Positions 48,679 to 59,251 of a stretch of 64,000 nt of DNA are shown piece after piece. Numbering within the stretch: the stretch's first letter is position 1; the number at the start of each line of letters is the position of its first letter. A program made the position numbers and the translations under genes. Location: assembly GCA_963805405.1 (NCBI GenBank), contig CAWDUC010000010.1, positions 21,142-85,141 of the forward strand, in the 5' to 3' direction. The notes beneath the pieces are model-generated. The model saw only the letters and a program-made list of their open reading frames with translations. It ran no database searches and had not been told where the DNA came from. The stretch is from JAEUMG01 sp963805405 (GTDB lineage: Bacteria; Pseudomonadota; Alphaproteobacteria; Rhizobiales; Aestuariivirgaceae).

Positions 48679-48702
48679 TTTTTGGCCGCCGAGGCCTGAT
48701 AT
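48674..48702 (+). promoter_or_regulatory. Possible RpoH-type promoter before grpE
   Basis: CTTGAT (48674-48679), 15 bases, then CCTGATAT (48695-48702) resemble the alphaproteobacterial heat-shock sigma consensus (CTTG... CCTATAT). It overlaps the end of hrcA and would give a leader of about 30 bases. The -10 match is imperfect, so this is a weak call. Confidence 0.3.
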
Positions 48703-48739
48703 CGGCCCCGAACCTCAAATTTTCATTGCGAGACCAGCC

Positions 48740-49303
48740 ATGACCCCACGCCCCGACCAAGGCGATCCGGCAGAATTCTTCGATCCGCAGGAAACAGCCG
48801 GCGAGGAAGTCCAGGAATTGCAGGACCATGATGGCGAGATCTTGGCGCTTCAGGAGGAAGTCGGCCAGCTCAAGGACCGGTTATTGCGAACGCTCGCCGA
48901 GATGGAGAATCTCCGCAAACGCTCCGAGCGCGAAAAGGCCGAAGCGACGCTTTATGCCGCGACCAATTTCGCCCGCGATATCCTCTCGGTCAGCGACAAC
49001 ATGACCAAGGCCTTGGAACTTGCCCATGCCGACGCCATCAAGGATGCGCCGGAAGCGGTGAAGAATCTTGTTTCAGGCGTCGAGGTGACCAATCGCGAAT
49101 TGCTCAATGTCTTCGAGCGCCACGGCATCAAGCGCATCGACCCCAAGGGCGACAAGTTCGATCCCAATCTGCATGAGGCGATGTTCGAGATCCCCTCGAA
49201 GGATCATGCCCCCGGCACCATCATCGACGTGATGCGCGCCGGCTTCTCGATCGGCGACCGTCTCTTGCGCCCGGCCCTCGTGGGCGTCGCCAAGGCTCCG
49301 TAG
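48740..49303 (+). CDS. grpE: Nucleotide exchange factor GrpE
   Basis: Releases ADP from DnaK. Intact, 187 residues from ATG 48740. An acidic N-terminal tail (AGEEVQELQDHDGEILAL) leads into a long dimerising coiled coil with EEVGQLKDRLLRTLAEMENL and KRSEREKAEATLYAATNFAR, then the beta-domain with RIDPKGDKFDPNLHEAMFEI and GTIIDVMRAGFSIGDRLLRP. It is adjacent to hrcA, while dnaK and dnaJ are about 3 kb further on with the SPFH and alkB genes between them on the other strand. Confidence 0.97.
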   Translation: MTPRPDQGDPAEFFDPQETAGEEVQELQDHDGEILALQEEVGQLKDRLLRTLAEMENLRKRSEREKAEATLYAATNFARDILSVSDNMTKALELAHADAIKDAPEAVKNLVSGVEVTNRELLNVFERHGIKRIDPKGDKFDPNLHEAMFEIPSKDHAPGTIIDVMRAGFSIGDRLLRPALVGVAKAP

Positions 49304-49316
49304 AGCCAAAGCAGTC

Positions 49317-49380
49317 ACCCCAACGAAAGTTGGGGTCGATCAGAAACGCGATCCCGATGGATGCCAGGTGTCGCTGGCAT
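49317..49380. terminator. Tandem hairpins between convergent grpE and SPFH genes
   Basis: ACCCCAAC-GAAA-GTTGGGGT (49317-49336) is a perfect 8-bp stem closed by a GNRA-type tetraloop, 13 bases after the grpE stop. A second stem, ATGCCAG/CTGGCAT (49361-49367 with 49374-49380), lies 24 bases further on, 20 bases before the SPFH stop. Neither has a T tract. They probably terminate the two converging transcripts; the first also resembles a dispersed intergenic palindrome. Confidence 0.5.
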
Positions 49381-49399
49381 GGGAGTCAGGCGGAACTGG

Positions 49400-51199
49400 T
49401 TACTGCCCCGATCCTGGCGGAACCTGACTGTCTTCCTTCTTCGATCCGCCAAGCGCATTGCCAAGGATCGCCGCCGCGCCTTCCAGCCCTGAACCGTTGA
49501 CGACCGTATTCGGTACGAGCTTGCCGATCAGCGTAACGAGCTGCGGCTGCCGCTCGAGCGAGATGAGAGTCTTGTCGAGCGCCTGCAGCATGGTGACGCG
49601 ATCCTGGCCCAGAACCTCGGTCTGGGCCTTTTGGCCAAGCGCGATTTCCTCCAGGTACTTGCGCTCGGCGCGGCCGAGAGCGGCACGTTCGGCTTCCCTC
49701 TGTTCGGCGACCTGCACGGCGATCTGCGCTTCGACGAGGCGCGGCTGCTCGTCCGCCGTCGAGCGCGCCTGTTCGGTTTCGATGCGCTGCTTTTGCGCTT
49801 CGGTTTCGCGAATATAGGCCTGGCCCAACTGGTCGGCGAGCTGCACGCGCAGGCGCCCGATCAGGATTTCGGGTGGAATAGAGGGTTCGCCGAGGCGGAT
49901 TTCGCGGATTTCGACGCCCGCCTTGCGCGCTTCGCTCTTGATGATGTCCTCGATCGTGTCCTCGATCGCCACGCGATTTTCGATGAGATCAAGCACGCGC
50001 GTCTGGCGCACCTCATAGCCGACGATCTTGTCGCCTTCGCGCTTCGGGATGCGGATATTCGAGCCGGCGACGTTGCGCACGATCGAGCGGATGAGCGGTG
50101 TCAGGATGCGATGTTCGATTTCCTGGATTCCGCCGACCGAGCCGGCGACGATCGGCGCGTTTTCCGGCGAGACCTGCGCCACCACCCGCAATTCCTGCGG
50201 AATGTCCCAGCCCTCGACCTTCATCATCACTGCGCGGTCGACGGCGGTCGATGGGACCGGCTCATCAAAGCTGCGCTCGGTCTGGGTCAATTGTCCCTGC
50301 TGGTCGAGGGAGAGATCGATCGTGCGCCGCTTGAATCCGCCCTTGTACTCCCAGGTCTGCACCCGCGTATCGACGGGCGTGATGTCATAGGCATGCCGGT
50401 TGAGGTAGTAGGCGCCCGGCAGAAGCGGTTCCTTCCACAGGCCGATGCAGCCGCGCGGCACCAGCGGTACGGAAAGGGCGTCGGCATCATGCTGCGCCTC
50501 GCTCACCCGCACCAACTCTTCTTTGCAATTGAGCCCGGGCTGCTGAACGTTGGATTTGACGACGCCAACCTGTCCTGCCGGAATCACGGTCGCCGTCGTG
50601 TCGTTGTCGCTGCGGACATCGAAGAGATAGCGGTTGAGGCGATAGGCGCCGGGCTTCAGCACGGTTTCCTGAGGCCCGCGGAATCCGCCCTGTTCGATGA
50701 AGGTCTGGGCGTTGAGCATGTCGGCGAGCTTGTCGTCCGGTATCACTGGCGCGATGAACATGCCTTCCGGCATCGGCAGACCGTCATTGGTGGTGATCTG
50801 CCCGTAAAAGCCTTCCGGGATCTGCACCACCGGATATTGCTCGACCTCGTAGAGGACATTGAGGAGCGGCCGGAAATGGAATCCGGGTCCCAGGACTTCT
50901 GCCTGCGGACCCTTCTGGCCTGGCAGCGCGATGATCCGGCCGGGCGGCAGATCGTCGGCAAGGTAGATGCGCTTCAGGTGCCCGACGCGGTCGGCTGAAA
51001 TCTGGACGAAGGAGGTCGAAGTGAGGAAGCCGATGCCGGCGATCACCATCAGGATGCCGGTCAGTGGGCCACGAAACAGGCCACTCAAGGCTGAAAAGCG
51101 GCCAGCGGGAACGGGGGTGGTGCCTGGCGGCGGACTGCGGCGGAGAAAGGCCTGTACCCCGAAAAGGATCAGAACCAGACCGATGATTACCCGCAGCAT
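49400..51199 (-). CDS. SPFH/band-7 domain membrane protein, long form
   Basis: Intact, 599 residues. Two N-terminal hydrophobic segments (MLRVIIGLVLILFGVQAFL and GILMVIAGIGFLTSTSFVQI) are followed by an SPFH domain split by two insertions that repeat the idea of a lipid- or peptide-exposed loop (LPPGRIIALPGQKGPQAEVL and VLKPGAYRLNRYLFDVRSDN; LLPGAYYLNRHAYDI). VRNVAGSNIRIPKREGDKIV and IEIREIRLGEPSIPPEIL precede a ~110-residue coiled coil rich in Ala, Glu, Gln and Arg. The family scaffolds membrane microdomains or protease complexes. No NfeD-type partner is beside it, so its role is open. Confidence 0.85.
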   Translation of the reverse strand: MLRVIIGLVLILFGVQAFLRRSPPPGTTPVPAGRFSALSGLFRGPLTGILMVIAGIGFLTSTSFVQISADRVGHLKRIYLADDLPPGRIIALPGQKGPQAEVLGPGFHFRPLLNVLYEVEQYPVVQIPEGFYGQITTNDGLPMPEGMFIAPVIPDDKLADMLNAQTFIEQGGFRGPQETVLKPGAYRLNRYLFDVRSDNDTTATVIPAGQVGVVKSNVQQPGLNCKEELVRVSEAQHDADALSVPLVPRGCIGLWKEPLLPGAYYLNRHAYDITPVDTRVQTWEYKGGFKRRTIDLSLDQQGQLTQTERSFDEPVPSTAVDRAVMMKVEGWDIPQELRVVAQVSPENAPIVAGSVGGIQEIEHRILTPLIRSIVRNVAGSNIRIPKREGDKIVGYEVRQTRVLDLIENRVAIEDTIEDIIKSEARKAGVEIREIRLGEPSIPPEILIGRLRVQLADQLGQAYIRETEAQKQRIETEQARSTADEQPRLVEAQIAVQVAEQREAERAALGRAERKYLEEIALGQKAQTEVLGQDRVTMLQALDKTLISLERQPQLVTLIGKLVPNTVVNGSGLEGAAAILGNALGGSKKEDSQVPPGSGQ

Positions 51200-51304
51200 G
51201 TGCGTCCCCCCGTCGTCATCGATCCTTATACACTAGCCCAGGAAAGAGACCCCTGAAAGGCGCGATAAAGGCGTTCGCTGGGTGTTCCAATGACAGGATT
51301 ATGC

Positions 51305-51936
51305 TCACAATGCAGGCTTGGTGACCCTGCGCAACGTGAGGTTGATGCGCCCGCCCCGGGCACCAATGTCGAGCTTCCCGCCAGCACCCGGTCTATGCCG
51401 TGGTATCGGAGACGCGACGCCCCGCCCATCACCACGACGTCGCCCGAAGCGAGCTTGAGCGTCTCGGTCTTGCCGCCGCGCATCAACCCGCCGATGCGGA
51501 AAATCGCGGTATCGCCGAGCGACACGGAAACCACCGGGGCCGAGAAATCCTCCTCGTCTTCGTCGCGATGCAGCCCCATCTTGGCGCCTTCGCGATAGAG
51601 ATTGACCAGACAGGCTTGCGGCGGATGCGGATAGTCGGAAACCGCCTGCCACAGCGACTGCAGAATTTCGGGGATCGCCGGCCACGGCTGCCCCGTTTCG
51701 GGATGCATGGATTGATAGCGGTAGCCGGCGCGATCCGAGACCCACCCCAGCGGACCGAGATTCGTCATCCTGACGCTGAACGGCCGGCCGCTCTTCGGCA
51801 TGGTCGGGCTGTAGAATGGCGCTTTTTCCGCTGCCGTCAGCACCGTCGCGACGAGATTTTTCTGCGCTTCCGGCGTGAAAAAACCGGGGAGATATTCAAG
51901 ACCGGGAGATGTGGTAAATGACTTCTTGGATTCCAC
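51305..51936 (-). CDS. alkB: Alpha-ketoglutarate-dependent DNA repair dioxygenase AlkB (one frameshift)
   Basis: Oxidatively removes methyl groups from 1-methyladenine and 3-methylcytosine. The Fe(II) site is visible: H-x-D in GAKMGLHRDEDEEDFSAPVV and the distal His in GASRLRYHGIDRVLAGSST. As written the frame then runs off through GAGASTSRCAGSP, but restoring one base near 51358 gives RINLTLRRV, the 2-oxoglutarate-binding RxNxTxR motif, and a stop at 51305. Corrected length about 210 residues. It starts at 51936, divergent from dnaK. Confidence 0.92.
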
Positions 51937-52011
51937 TCATGGCTTCGGTAACGCGCGCTTGATAGGCTCCGACCACCATCTTATATAGCCCCTCGGAATT
52001 CTGCAGCAGCG

Positions 52012-52040
52012 CTTGGCAATCAGGCATCTGCAGCCCATAT
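52012..52040 (+). promoter_or_regulatory. dnaK: Probable RpoH (sigma32-type) heat-shock promoter of dnaK
   Basis: CTTGGC at 52012-52017 and CCCATAT at 52034-52040, 16 bases apart, resemble the sigma32 elements CTTGAA and CCCATnT. Transcription would begin near 52047 and give a leader of about 88 bases before the strong AAGGAGG (52119-52125) ribosome binding site and the ATG at 52135. Confidence 0.5.
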
Positions 52041-52134
52041 GTCGATCAGGAGACTCGGCCGCCACGGGCGACCGGGGTCAGGAAGCGCCTTACACAGGGC
52101 TTCAGGCGGGTCTGCCACAAGGAGGATTATTTAT

Positions 52135-54069
<1,935 letters not shown>

Positions 54070-54092
54070 GTCTAAGTCTGAAGTGAAATGAA

Positions 54093-54138
54093 CCTCATCC
54101 GGCACGGTCGGCACTTAACGGTGCCGCGCCGGATGAGG
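54093..54138 (+). promoter_or_regulatory. Long nested hairpin between dnaK and dnaJ
   Basis: CCTCATCCGGC (54093-54103) pairs perfectly with GCCGGATGAGG (54128-54138), and inside it CGGCAC (54109-54114) pairs with GTGCCG (54121-54126). The structure begins 23 bases after the dnaK stop and lies 86 bases before dnaJ. No T tract follows. It may attenuate transcription, so that dnaK is made in excess of dnaJ, or stabilise the dnaK mRNA 3' end. Confidence 0.5.
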
Positions 54139-54224
54139 GCAATCACAATTGAAAAAGGTAGTGGCCGCGCATGGGGCAGTCTTGGCCTTTGCGGTGCGCG
54201 GCGCGTTCATGGTAGTGACGGCTG

Positions 54225-55382
54225 ATGGCAAAGCGCGACTATTACGAGGTTCTTGGCGTCGCGCGCGGCGCTGATGAAAAGGAACTCAAGAACGCCTTTC
54301 GCAAGCTTGCCAAGCTAAGTCATCCCGATGCCAAGCCGGGTGATAAGCAGGCAGAGCACCGCTTCAAGGAAATCAACGAAGCCTATGACGTGCTGCGCGA
54401 TCCCCAGAAGCGCGCCGCTTACGACCGCTTCGGCCATCAGGCCTTCGAGAATGGCATGGGCGGCGGGCGCGGCGGCCCAGGCTTCGGTCCGGAATTCTCC
54501 TCCTCGATGTCGGATATTTTCGAGGACCTGTTCGGCGAATTCATGGGCGGTGGTCGCGGGCGCGGCCAAGGTGCCGGCGGCAGGCGCGGCGGCGCCTCGC
54601 GCGGCGCCGATCTGCGCTACAACATGGAAATCAGCCTCACCGAGGCTTTCGCCGGCAAGACCGCGCAGATCCGCGTGCCGAGTTCCGTCAATTGCGAACA
54701 TTGCTCCGGCACGGGCGCGAAGTCCGGAACCTCGCCCAAGGCCTGTACGACCTGCGGCGGCGTCGGCGCCGTGCGTTCGACGCAAGGCTTCTTCACGGTC
54801 GAACGGACCTGTCCGACCTGCCAGGGCCGTGGCCAGGTCATTTCCGATCCCTGCTCGCATTGCGGCGGCCAGGGCCGCGTCACGCGCGAGCGCACGCTTT
54901 CGGTGAATATCCCAGCGGGCGTCGAGGATGGCACGCGCATCAGATTGGCCAGCGAAGGCGAGGCCGGCACGCGCGGCGGCTCGTCCGGCGATCTCTATAT
55001 TTTCTTGAGCATCAGGCCGCACGAATTCTTCCAGCGCGATGGCGCCGATCTGTTCTGCAAAGTGCCGATCTCGATGACGGCGGCAGCGATGGGCGGCGAG
55101 ATCGAGGTGCCGACCATCGACGGCAAGAAGGCGCGCGTCACGATCCCCGAAGGCGCCCAGACCGGCAAGCAATTCCGCCTTAAGAGCAAAGGCATGCCGG
55201 TCTTGCGCTCGGCCCAGGCCGGCGACCTCTATATCCAGGTCACCGTCGAGACGCCGGTCAACCTGTCGCGCCGCCAGCGCGAACTCCTTAAGGAATTCGA
55301 GCACGAGGCGCGCAACAACTCGCCGCAATCGGAGGGTTTTTTCGCCAAGGCCAAGGCCTTCTGGGAAGGCTTCGGGTCGTAG
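54225..55382 (+). CDS. dnaJ: Chaperone protein DnaJ (Hsp40)
   Basis: Intact, 385 residues. J domain MAKRDYYEVLGVARGADEKE with the HPD tripeptide in KLSHPDAKPGDK, a Gly-rich linker (GGGRGGPGF, GGGRGRGQGAGG), four zinc CxxCxGxG repeats (CEHCSGTG, CTTCGGVG, CPTCQGRG, CSHCGGQG) and the client-binding C-terminal domain with NIPAGVEDGTRIRLASEGEA. It delivers substrates to DnaK and stimulates its ATPase. Confidence 0.98.
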   Translation: MAKRDYYEVLGVARGADEKELKNAFRKLAKLSHPDAKPGDKQAEHRFKEINEAYDVLRDPQKRAAYDRFGHQAFENGMGGGRGGPGFGPEFSSSMSDIFEDLFGEFMGGGRGRGQGAGGRRGGASRGADLRYNMEISLTEAFAGKTAQIRVPSSVNCEHCSGTGAKSGTSPKACTTCGGVGAVRSTQGFFTVERTCPTCQGRGQVISDPCSHCGGQGRVTRERTLSVNIPAGVEDGTRIRLASEGEAGTRGGSSGDLYIFLSIRPHEFFQRDGADLFCKVPISMTAAAMGGEIEVPTIDGKKARVTIPEGAQTGKQFRLKSKGMPVLRSAQAGDLYIQVTVETPVNLSRRQRELLKEFEHEARNNSPQSEGFFAKAKAFWEGFGS

Positions 55383-55468
55383 CTCTTCCGCGAACTTCCC
55401 CCTAAGCTCGCCTTTTCTCCATGCCCGGCTCACGGCCGGCCGTGGAGCGTAAGAGGAGGATTGGACCC

Positions 55469-55756
55469 ATGCCCAAGGCCTATTGGATTGCCCGCGTCAC
55501 CGTCAGCGATCCCGATCAGTACAAGCATTATGCCGAAGCGACACCGGCCGCCTTCGCGAAATATGGTGCGCGCATCCTTGCCCGCGGCGGACGCTACAAC
55601 CAGCTCGAAGGCGACGGCCGGCCGCGCAATGTCGTGATCGAGTTCCCGTCCTTTGACGATGCGGTCGCCTGCTATAACTCTCCCGAATATCAAGCCGCGA
55701 AGGTCAATCGCAAAGGCGCCGGCACTGCCGAGATCGTCATCGTGGAGGGCGTGTGA
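55469..55756 (+). CDS. DUF1330 protein, copy 1
   Basis: A 95-residue protein with a dimeric alpha/beta-barrel (ferredoxin-like) DUF1330 fold: MPKAYWIARVTVSDPDQYKH, then EATPAAFAKYGARILARGGR and RNVVIEFPSFDDAVACYNSP followed by EYQAAKVNRKGAGTAEIVIV. AGAGGAGG stands about 8 bases before the ATG at 55469. It is adjacent to and overlaps a paralogue by one base (TGATG). The function is unknown; family members are often small accessory proteins in catabolic or stress operons. Confidence 0.88.
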   Translation: MPKAYWIARVTVSDPDQYKHYAEATPAAFAKYGARILARGGRYNQLEGDGRPRNVVIEFPSFDDAVACYNSPEYQAAKVNRKGAGTAEIVIVEGV

Positions 55757-56043
55757 TGGCCAAGGGCTATTGGATCGCCACCGTCACCATCCGCGATCCC
55801 CAGCGCTATCCCGACTATATTGCCGCCAATAAGAAGGCCTTCGATAAATACGGCGCGAAATTCATCGTGCGTGGCGGGGCCTATGAGACGGTGAAGGGCA
55901 CTTCCGGCCAGCGCCAGGTGGTGATCGAATTCGACAGCTTCGAGACCGCCAAGGCCTGCTTCCGTTCGCCGGAATACCAGGCGGCCTTGCGAATCTTCGA
56001 AACCTGCGCCGACAGCAATGTGGTGATCGCCGAGGGCGTATAA
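55756..56043 (+). CDS. DUF1330 protein, copy 2
   Basis: A 95-residue paralogue of the upstream protein: MAKGYWIATVTIRDPQRYPD, AFDKYGAKFIVRGGAYETVK, RQVVIEFDSFETAKACFRSP and EYQAALRIFETCADSNVVIA. The two share the pattern KxYWIAxVT, FxKYGAxxxxRGG, VVIEFxSFxxAxAC and SPEYQAA, so they arose by tandem duplication. The ATG overlaps the first copy's TGA, which suggests coupled translation and possibly a heterodimer. A GTG one codon upstream is an alternative start. Confidence 0.88.
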   Translation: MAKGYWIATVTIRDPQRYPDYIAANKKAFDKYGAKFIVRGGAYETVKGTSGQRQVVIEFDSFETAKACFRSPEYQAALRIFETCADSNVVIAEGV

Positions 56044-56051
56044 CCTGATAG

Positions 56052-56435
56052 CTAGGGCATCCTGTCGTTCGCATGGTCATAGAAGGCCTTCATGGCAATT
56101 TGCCACCGGCCTTCATGCTTGATCAAAGTGAGATAATCGGTCCAGGAGGTGCCAAAGCAATCGTCCGTCACCTTTGCGACGGCAATGTCGCCGGTAATAT
56201 CGAGTGAGACGATTTGCGAGGGAAAAGCCGTGCCCACAGGCTTGCGCTCTTCGGATTTGAGGGCGGCAATGAACTCATCACGCGGATAGAATTCATAATT
56301 TCCCCTGTAGTGGCCGGCTTGCATGCAGAGCGGATGCATGGCGCTCCTCAACCGCTCGTCTTGCCCATAGATCATGCCTTCCAGATAATCCGTGACCACC
56401 GCGAGTATCGCCTGCCGGTCTGCATCATTCGTCAT
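56052..56435 (-). CDS. NTF2-like (SnoaL-type) protein
   Basis: A 127-residue protein starting MTNDADRQAILAVVTDYLEG at ATG 56435, with an excellent upstream AGGGAGGA site. MHPLCMQAGHYRGNYEFYPR, DEFIAALKSEERK and DYLTLIKHEGRWQIAMKAFY are typical of the nuclear-transport-factor-2 fold used by SnoaL cyclases, lumazine-binding-like proteins and many of unknown function. It converges on the DUF1330 pair and is divergent from dapB. Confidence 0.85.
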   Translation of the reverse strand: MTNDADRQAILAVVTDYLEGMIYGQDERLRSAMHPLCMQAGHYRGNYEFYPRDEFIAALKSEERKPVGTAFPSQIVSLDITGDIAVAKVTDDCFGTSWTDYLTLIKHEGRWQIAMKAFYDHANDRMP

Positions 56436-56559
56436 TGTTTCCTCCCTTAGCGATCTCGGCGTGCGGCGAAGCCTAGCCGAATTTGGTCGTGGAGTGGAAA
56501 CCCACGGCTTTCCAGACCCGTCGGTCGTTGCTATGAGCGTTTCGCATGAGGGACAAACA

Positions 56560-57361
56560 ATGAAGCTCGCCATTGCGGGAGCCGCCGGTCGGATGGGCCG
56601 CGTGCTCACCCGCATCATCCACGAAACGCCGGGCTGCGAAGTGGCCGGCGGCCTCGAGCCCAAGGGCTCGCAGCACCAGGGCGCCGATTTGGGAGCACTT
56701 GCCGGCATCGGCCCGCTCGGTGTCGCGGTGGGCGATGATCCTTTGACACTTTTCACGCGCATCGACGGCATCGTCGATTTCACCATACCGCAAGCTTCAC
56801 TCGACCTCTGCGATCTCGCGGCGCAAGCCCGCATCGTGCATGTCATCGGCACGACCGGCATCGATGAAGCGGGCAATGCCCGCATCAAGGCGGCCTCGCG
56901 CCACGCGCGCATCGTCAAATCCGGCAATATGAGCCTTGGCGTCAATCTCCTGGCATCGCTCGTGAAGCGCGTCGCCGCGACGCTCGGCGATGAATTCGAT
57001 ATCGAGATTCTCGAAATGCATCATCGCGCCAAGATCGACGCGCCTTCGGGGACGGCCCTTCTGCTGGGCGAAGCGGCGGCGGCTGGTCGCGAGATCAATC
57101 TCAAGGAGCGCTCGGTGAGGAGCCGCGATGGCCATACCGGCGCGAGGCCTTGCGGGTACGATCGGCTTTGCGACATTGCGCGGCGGCAGCGTTGTCGGTG
57201 AGCACACGGTGATGTTTGCAGGAGCAGCCGAGCGCATCGAACTCACGCACAAGGCGGAGAGCCGCGATATTTTTGCGCGTGGTGCCGTCCGAGCGGCACT
57301 GTGGGCCTATGACAAGAAGCCCGGTCTTTATTCGATGTCGGACGTTCTGGGAGTGGAGTGA
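56560..57361 (+). CDS. dapB: 4-hydroxy-tetrahydrodipicolinate reductase (one frameshift)
   Basis: An NAD(P)H-dependent step of lysine and diaminopimelate synthesis. ATG 56560 opens MKLAIAGAAGRMGRVLTRII; VIGTTGIDEAGNARIK, the catalytic EILEMHHRAKIDAPSGTALL (His-Lys) and, after an extra base near 57140, GLAGTIGFATLRGGSVVGEH and HKAESRDIFARGAVRAALWA. Corrected length 266 residues. It overlaps the gpmA GTG by four bases. Confidence 0.95.
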
Positions 57362-57987
57362 GTCTGATGGATCGTATTCTCGTGCTTGTGCGCCACGGCC
57401 AGAGCGAATGGAACTTGAAAAACCTGTTCACCGGCTGGCGCGATGTCGGCCTGACCGAAAAGGGTATCGCCGAGGCGAAGGCGGCGGGCGAGAAGCTGCG
57501 CGAGCAGGGTCTCGATTTCGACATCGCCTATACCAGCGCCCTGAAGCGCGCCCAGGATACGCTGACATTGATCCTGGAAGACCTCAATCAGCCGGGCCTC
57601 GAAACGGTGAAGGATCAGGCCCTGAACGAGCGCGACTACGGCGATCTGACCGGTCTCAACAAGGACGATGCGCGCCAGAAATGGGGCGAGGAACAAGTGC
57701 TGATCTGGCGCCGCTCCTATGATGTCGCGCCGCCCGGCGGCGAAAGCCTGAAAGATACTTTGGCCCGCGCCCTTCCTTATTACATGCGTCGCATCCAGCC
57801 GGATGTATTGTCCGGTAAATGCGTGCTGGTCGCCGCCCATGGCAACAGTTTGCGCGCCCTCATCATGGCGATCGAGGGACTGACGCCGGACGAGATCCTC
57901 AAGCGCGAACTCGATACTGGCGTGCCGATCATCTACGAACTCGGCGCCGATTCGCGGCCTTTGTCGGTGCGCGTGCTGAAGGATTGA
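57358..57987 (+). CDS. gpmA: 2,3-bisphosphoglycerate-dependent phosphoglycerate mutase
   Basis: Interconverts 3- and 2-phosphoglycerate in glycolysis. Intact, 209 residues from a GTG at 57358 that overlaps the dapB stop (GTGA); an ATG three codons later is possible. The phosphohistidine is in ILVLVRHGQSEWNLKNLFTG, the second catalytic His in VLVAAHGNSLRALIMAIEGL, with ALNERDYGDLTGLNKDDARQ between. The dapB-gpmA pair is conserved in Hyphomicrobiales. Confidence 0.97.
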   Translation: MSLMDRILVLVRHGQSEWNLKNLFTGWRDVGLTEKGIAEAKAAGEKLREQGLDFDIAYTSALKRAQDTLTLILEDLNQPGLETVKDQALNERDYGDLTGLNKDDARQKWGEEQVLIWRRSYDVAPPGGESLKDTLARALPYYMRRIQPDVLSGKCVLVAAHGNSLRALIMAIEGLTPDEILKRELDTGVPIIYELGADSRPLSVRVLKD

Positions 57988-58009
57988 AAGACCGCCCAGC
58001 GGACGGTTA

Positions 58010-58044
58010 CCAGCCCTCTCCCCCAAGAGGAGAAGGCTGGTGTA
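58010..58044. terminator. Imperfect hairpin between gpmA and the ABC operon
   Basis: ACCAGCC-cTCTCC and GGAGA-a-GGCTGGT form an imperfect stem of about 11 bp across cccaag, starting ~20 bases after the gpmA stop and just before the end of the leftward permease gene. It is likely a terminator for the converging transcripts or a dispersed palindrome. Confidence 0.4.
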
Positions 58045-58050
58045 GGAAGG

Positions 58051-59251
58051 TTACTTGTACGGGTCCGCTGCGTCGCGCAGGCCGTCGCCGAGGAAATTGA
58101 AGGCGAGGATGACGAAGATAACCGGCACGACCGGCGTCATCAGCCAGGGATAAAGCGCCACGACATTCACGTTCTGCGCTTCGGTGAGGAGCACGCCCCA
58201 GCTAGTGATCGGCGGCCGCAAGCCTAATCCTAAGAAGCTCAAGGCCGTCTCGCCGAGAATCATCGCCGGGATCGAGATCGTCGCAGAAGCGATCAGATGC
58301 GACATGAAGCCCGGGATCAGATGGCGTCCGATGATGCGGCTGCTGGAGGCGCCCATCAATTGCGCTGCAAGCACGTAATCCTCTTCGCGCAAGGCAAGCA
58401 GTTTCGATCGGACCGCGCGGGCAAGCCCCGTCCAGTCGAGCAGGCCGAGGATCATCGTAATGCCGAAATAGACGAGCAACGGACTCCAGGTGACCGGCAT
58501 GATCGCCGCGAGCGCCAGCCACAGCGGGATCGAGGGTATCGACTGCAGCACTTCGATGATGCGTTGGACGATCAGGTCGAAGCGTGCCGCCGTGAAACCC
58601 GGCAAAGCCGCCGATCACGATGCCGAGGACGAAGCTGAACGTAACGCCGAGAAGGCCGATGGTGAGCGAGATGCGGGCGCCGTAGATGATGCGCGAAAGT
58701 ACGTCGCGACCGCGACGGTCGGTGCCGAGCAGGAAGGCTTCGCCGTCGACCGCCGGGCAGAAAAGATGGATATCGCCCGGCAAAAAGCCCCAGAACTTGT
58801 ATTTGTCGCCGCGGCAGAGGAACCGGAGTGGCTTCACGTCGTCATGATTGACGGAGTATTCCCGCTTCAGCGTGTCCATGTTTAGCTTCATGGTCAGGCC
58901 ATAGACGAACGGCCCCACCAGCTTGCCGTCATGGAAAAGATGCACGCGCTGCGGCGGCGCGTAGATGTAGTCCATGTTGCGCGTGTGCAGATTATAGGGG
59001 GCAAGAAATTCGCAGATCAGGATCGCGGCATAGAGCGCCAACAGGAAGAACAGCGAGAACAATGCGATCTTGTGGCGCTTGAACTTCCACCAGCTCAACC
59101 GCCACTGCGAAGCGAGATAGACGCGCTCCTGCGCCGGCGTCATCGCCTCGACGGAATGGATGTCGAAGGGCGCCGACGAAACATAATGCGGCAACGGGCC
59201 GCCGGGCGGCGGCAATGGCGAGGCTGTCGTGGGCGGCGAAGCGTCGTTCAT
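58051..59251 (-). CDS. Peptide/opine-type ABC transporter permease, OppC/DppC-like (one frameshift)
   Basis: A 399-residue permease after removing one base near 58600. It begins with a ~65-residue cytoplasmic tail rich in Pro, then IALFSLFFLLALYAAILICE (helix 1), a long periplasmic segment with EYSVNHDDVKPLRFLCRGDK, and GTDRRGRDVLSRIIYGARIS, the classic OppC sequence. The transmembrane domain has LGVTFSFVLGIVIGGFAGFH and the EAA loop in LREEDYVLAAQLMGASSSRI with IIGRHLIPGFM. Its start overlaps the OppB-like stop by four bases. Confidence 0.9.

Noticed and set aside
49631..50998. 455-codon open frame antisense to the SPFH gene, and similar frames opposite comM, dnaJ, mutS and the MttB-like gene
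   Set aside because: No recognisable motif, no ribosome binding site and the composition of a shadow; all lie wholly inside well-supported genes.
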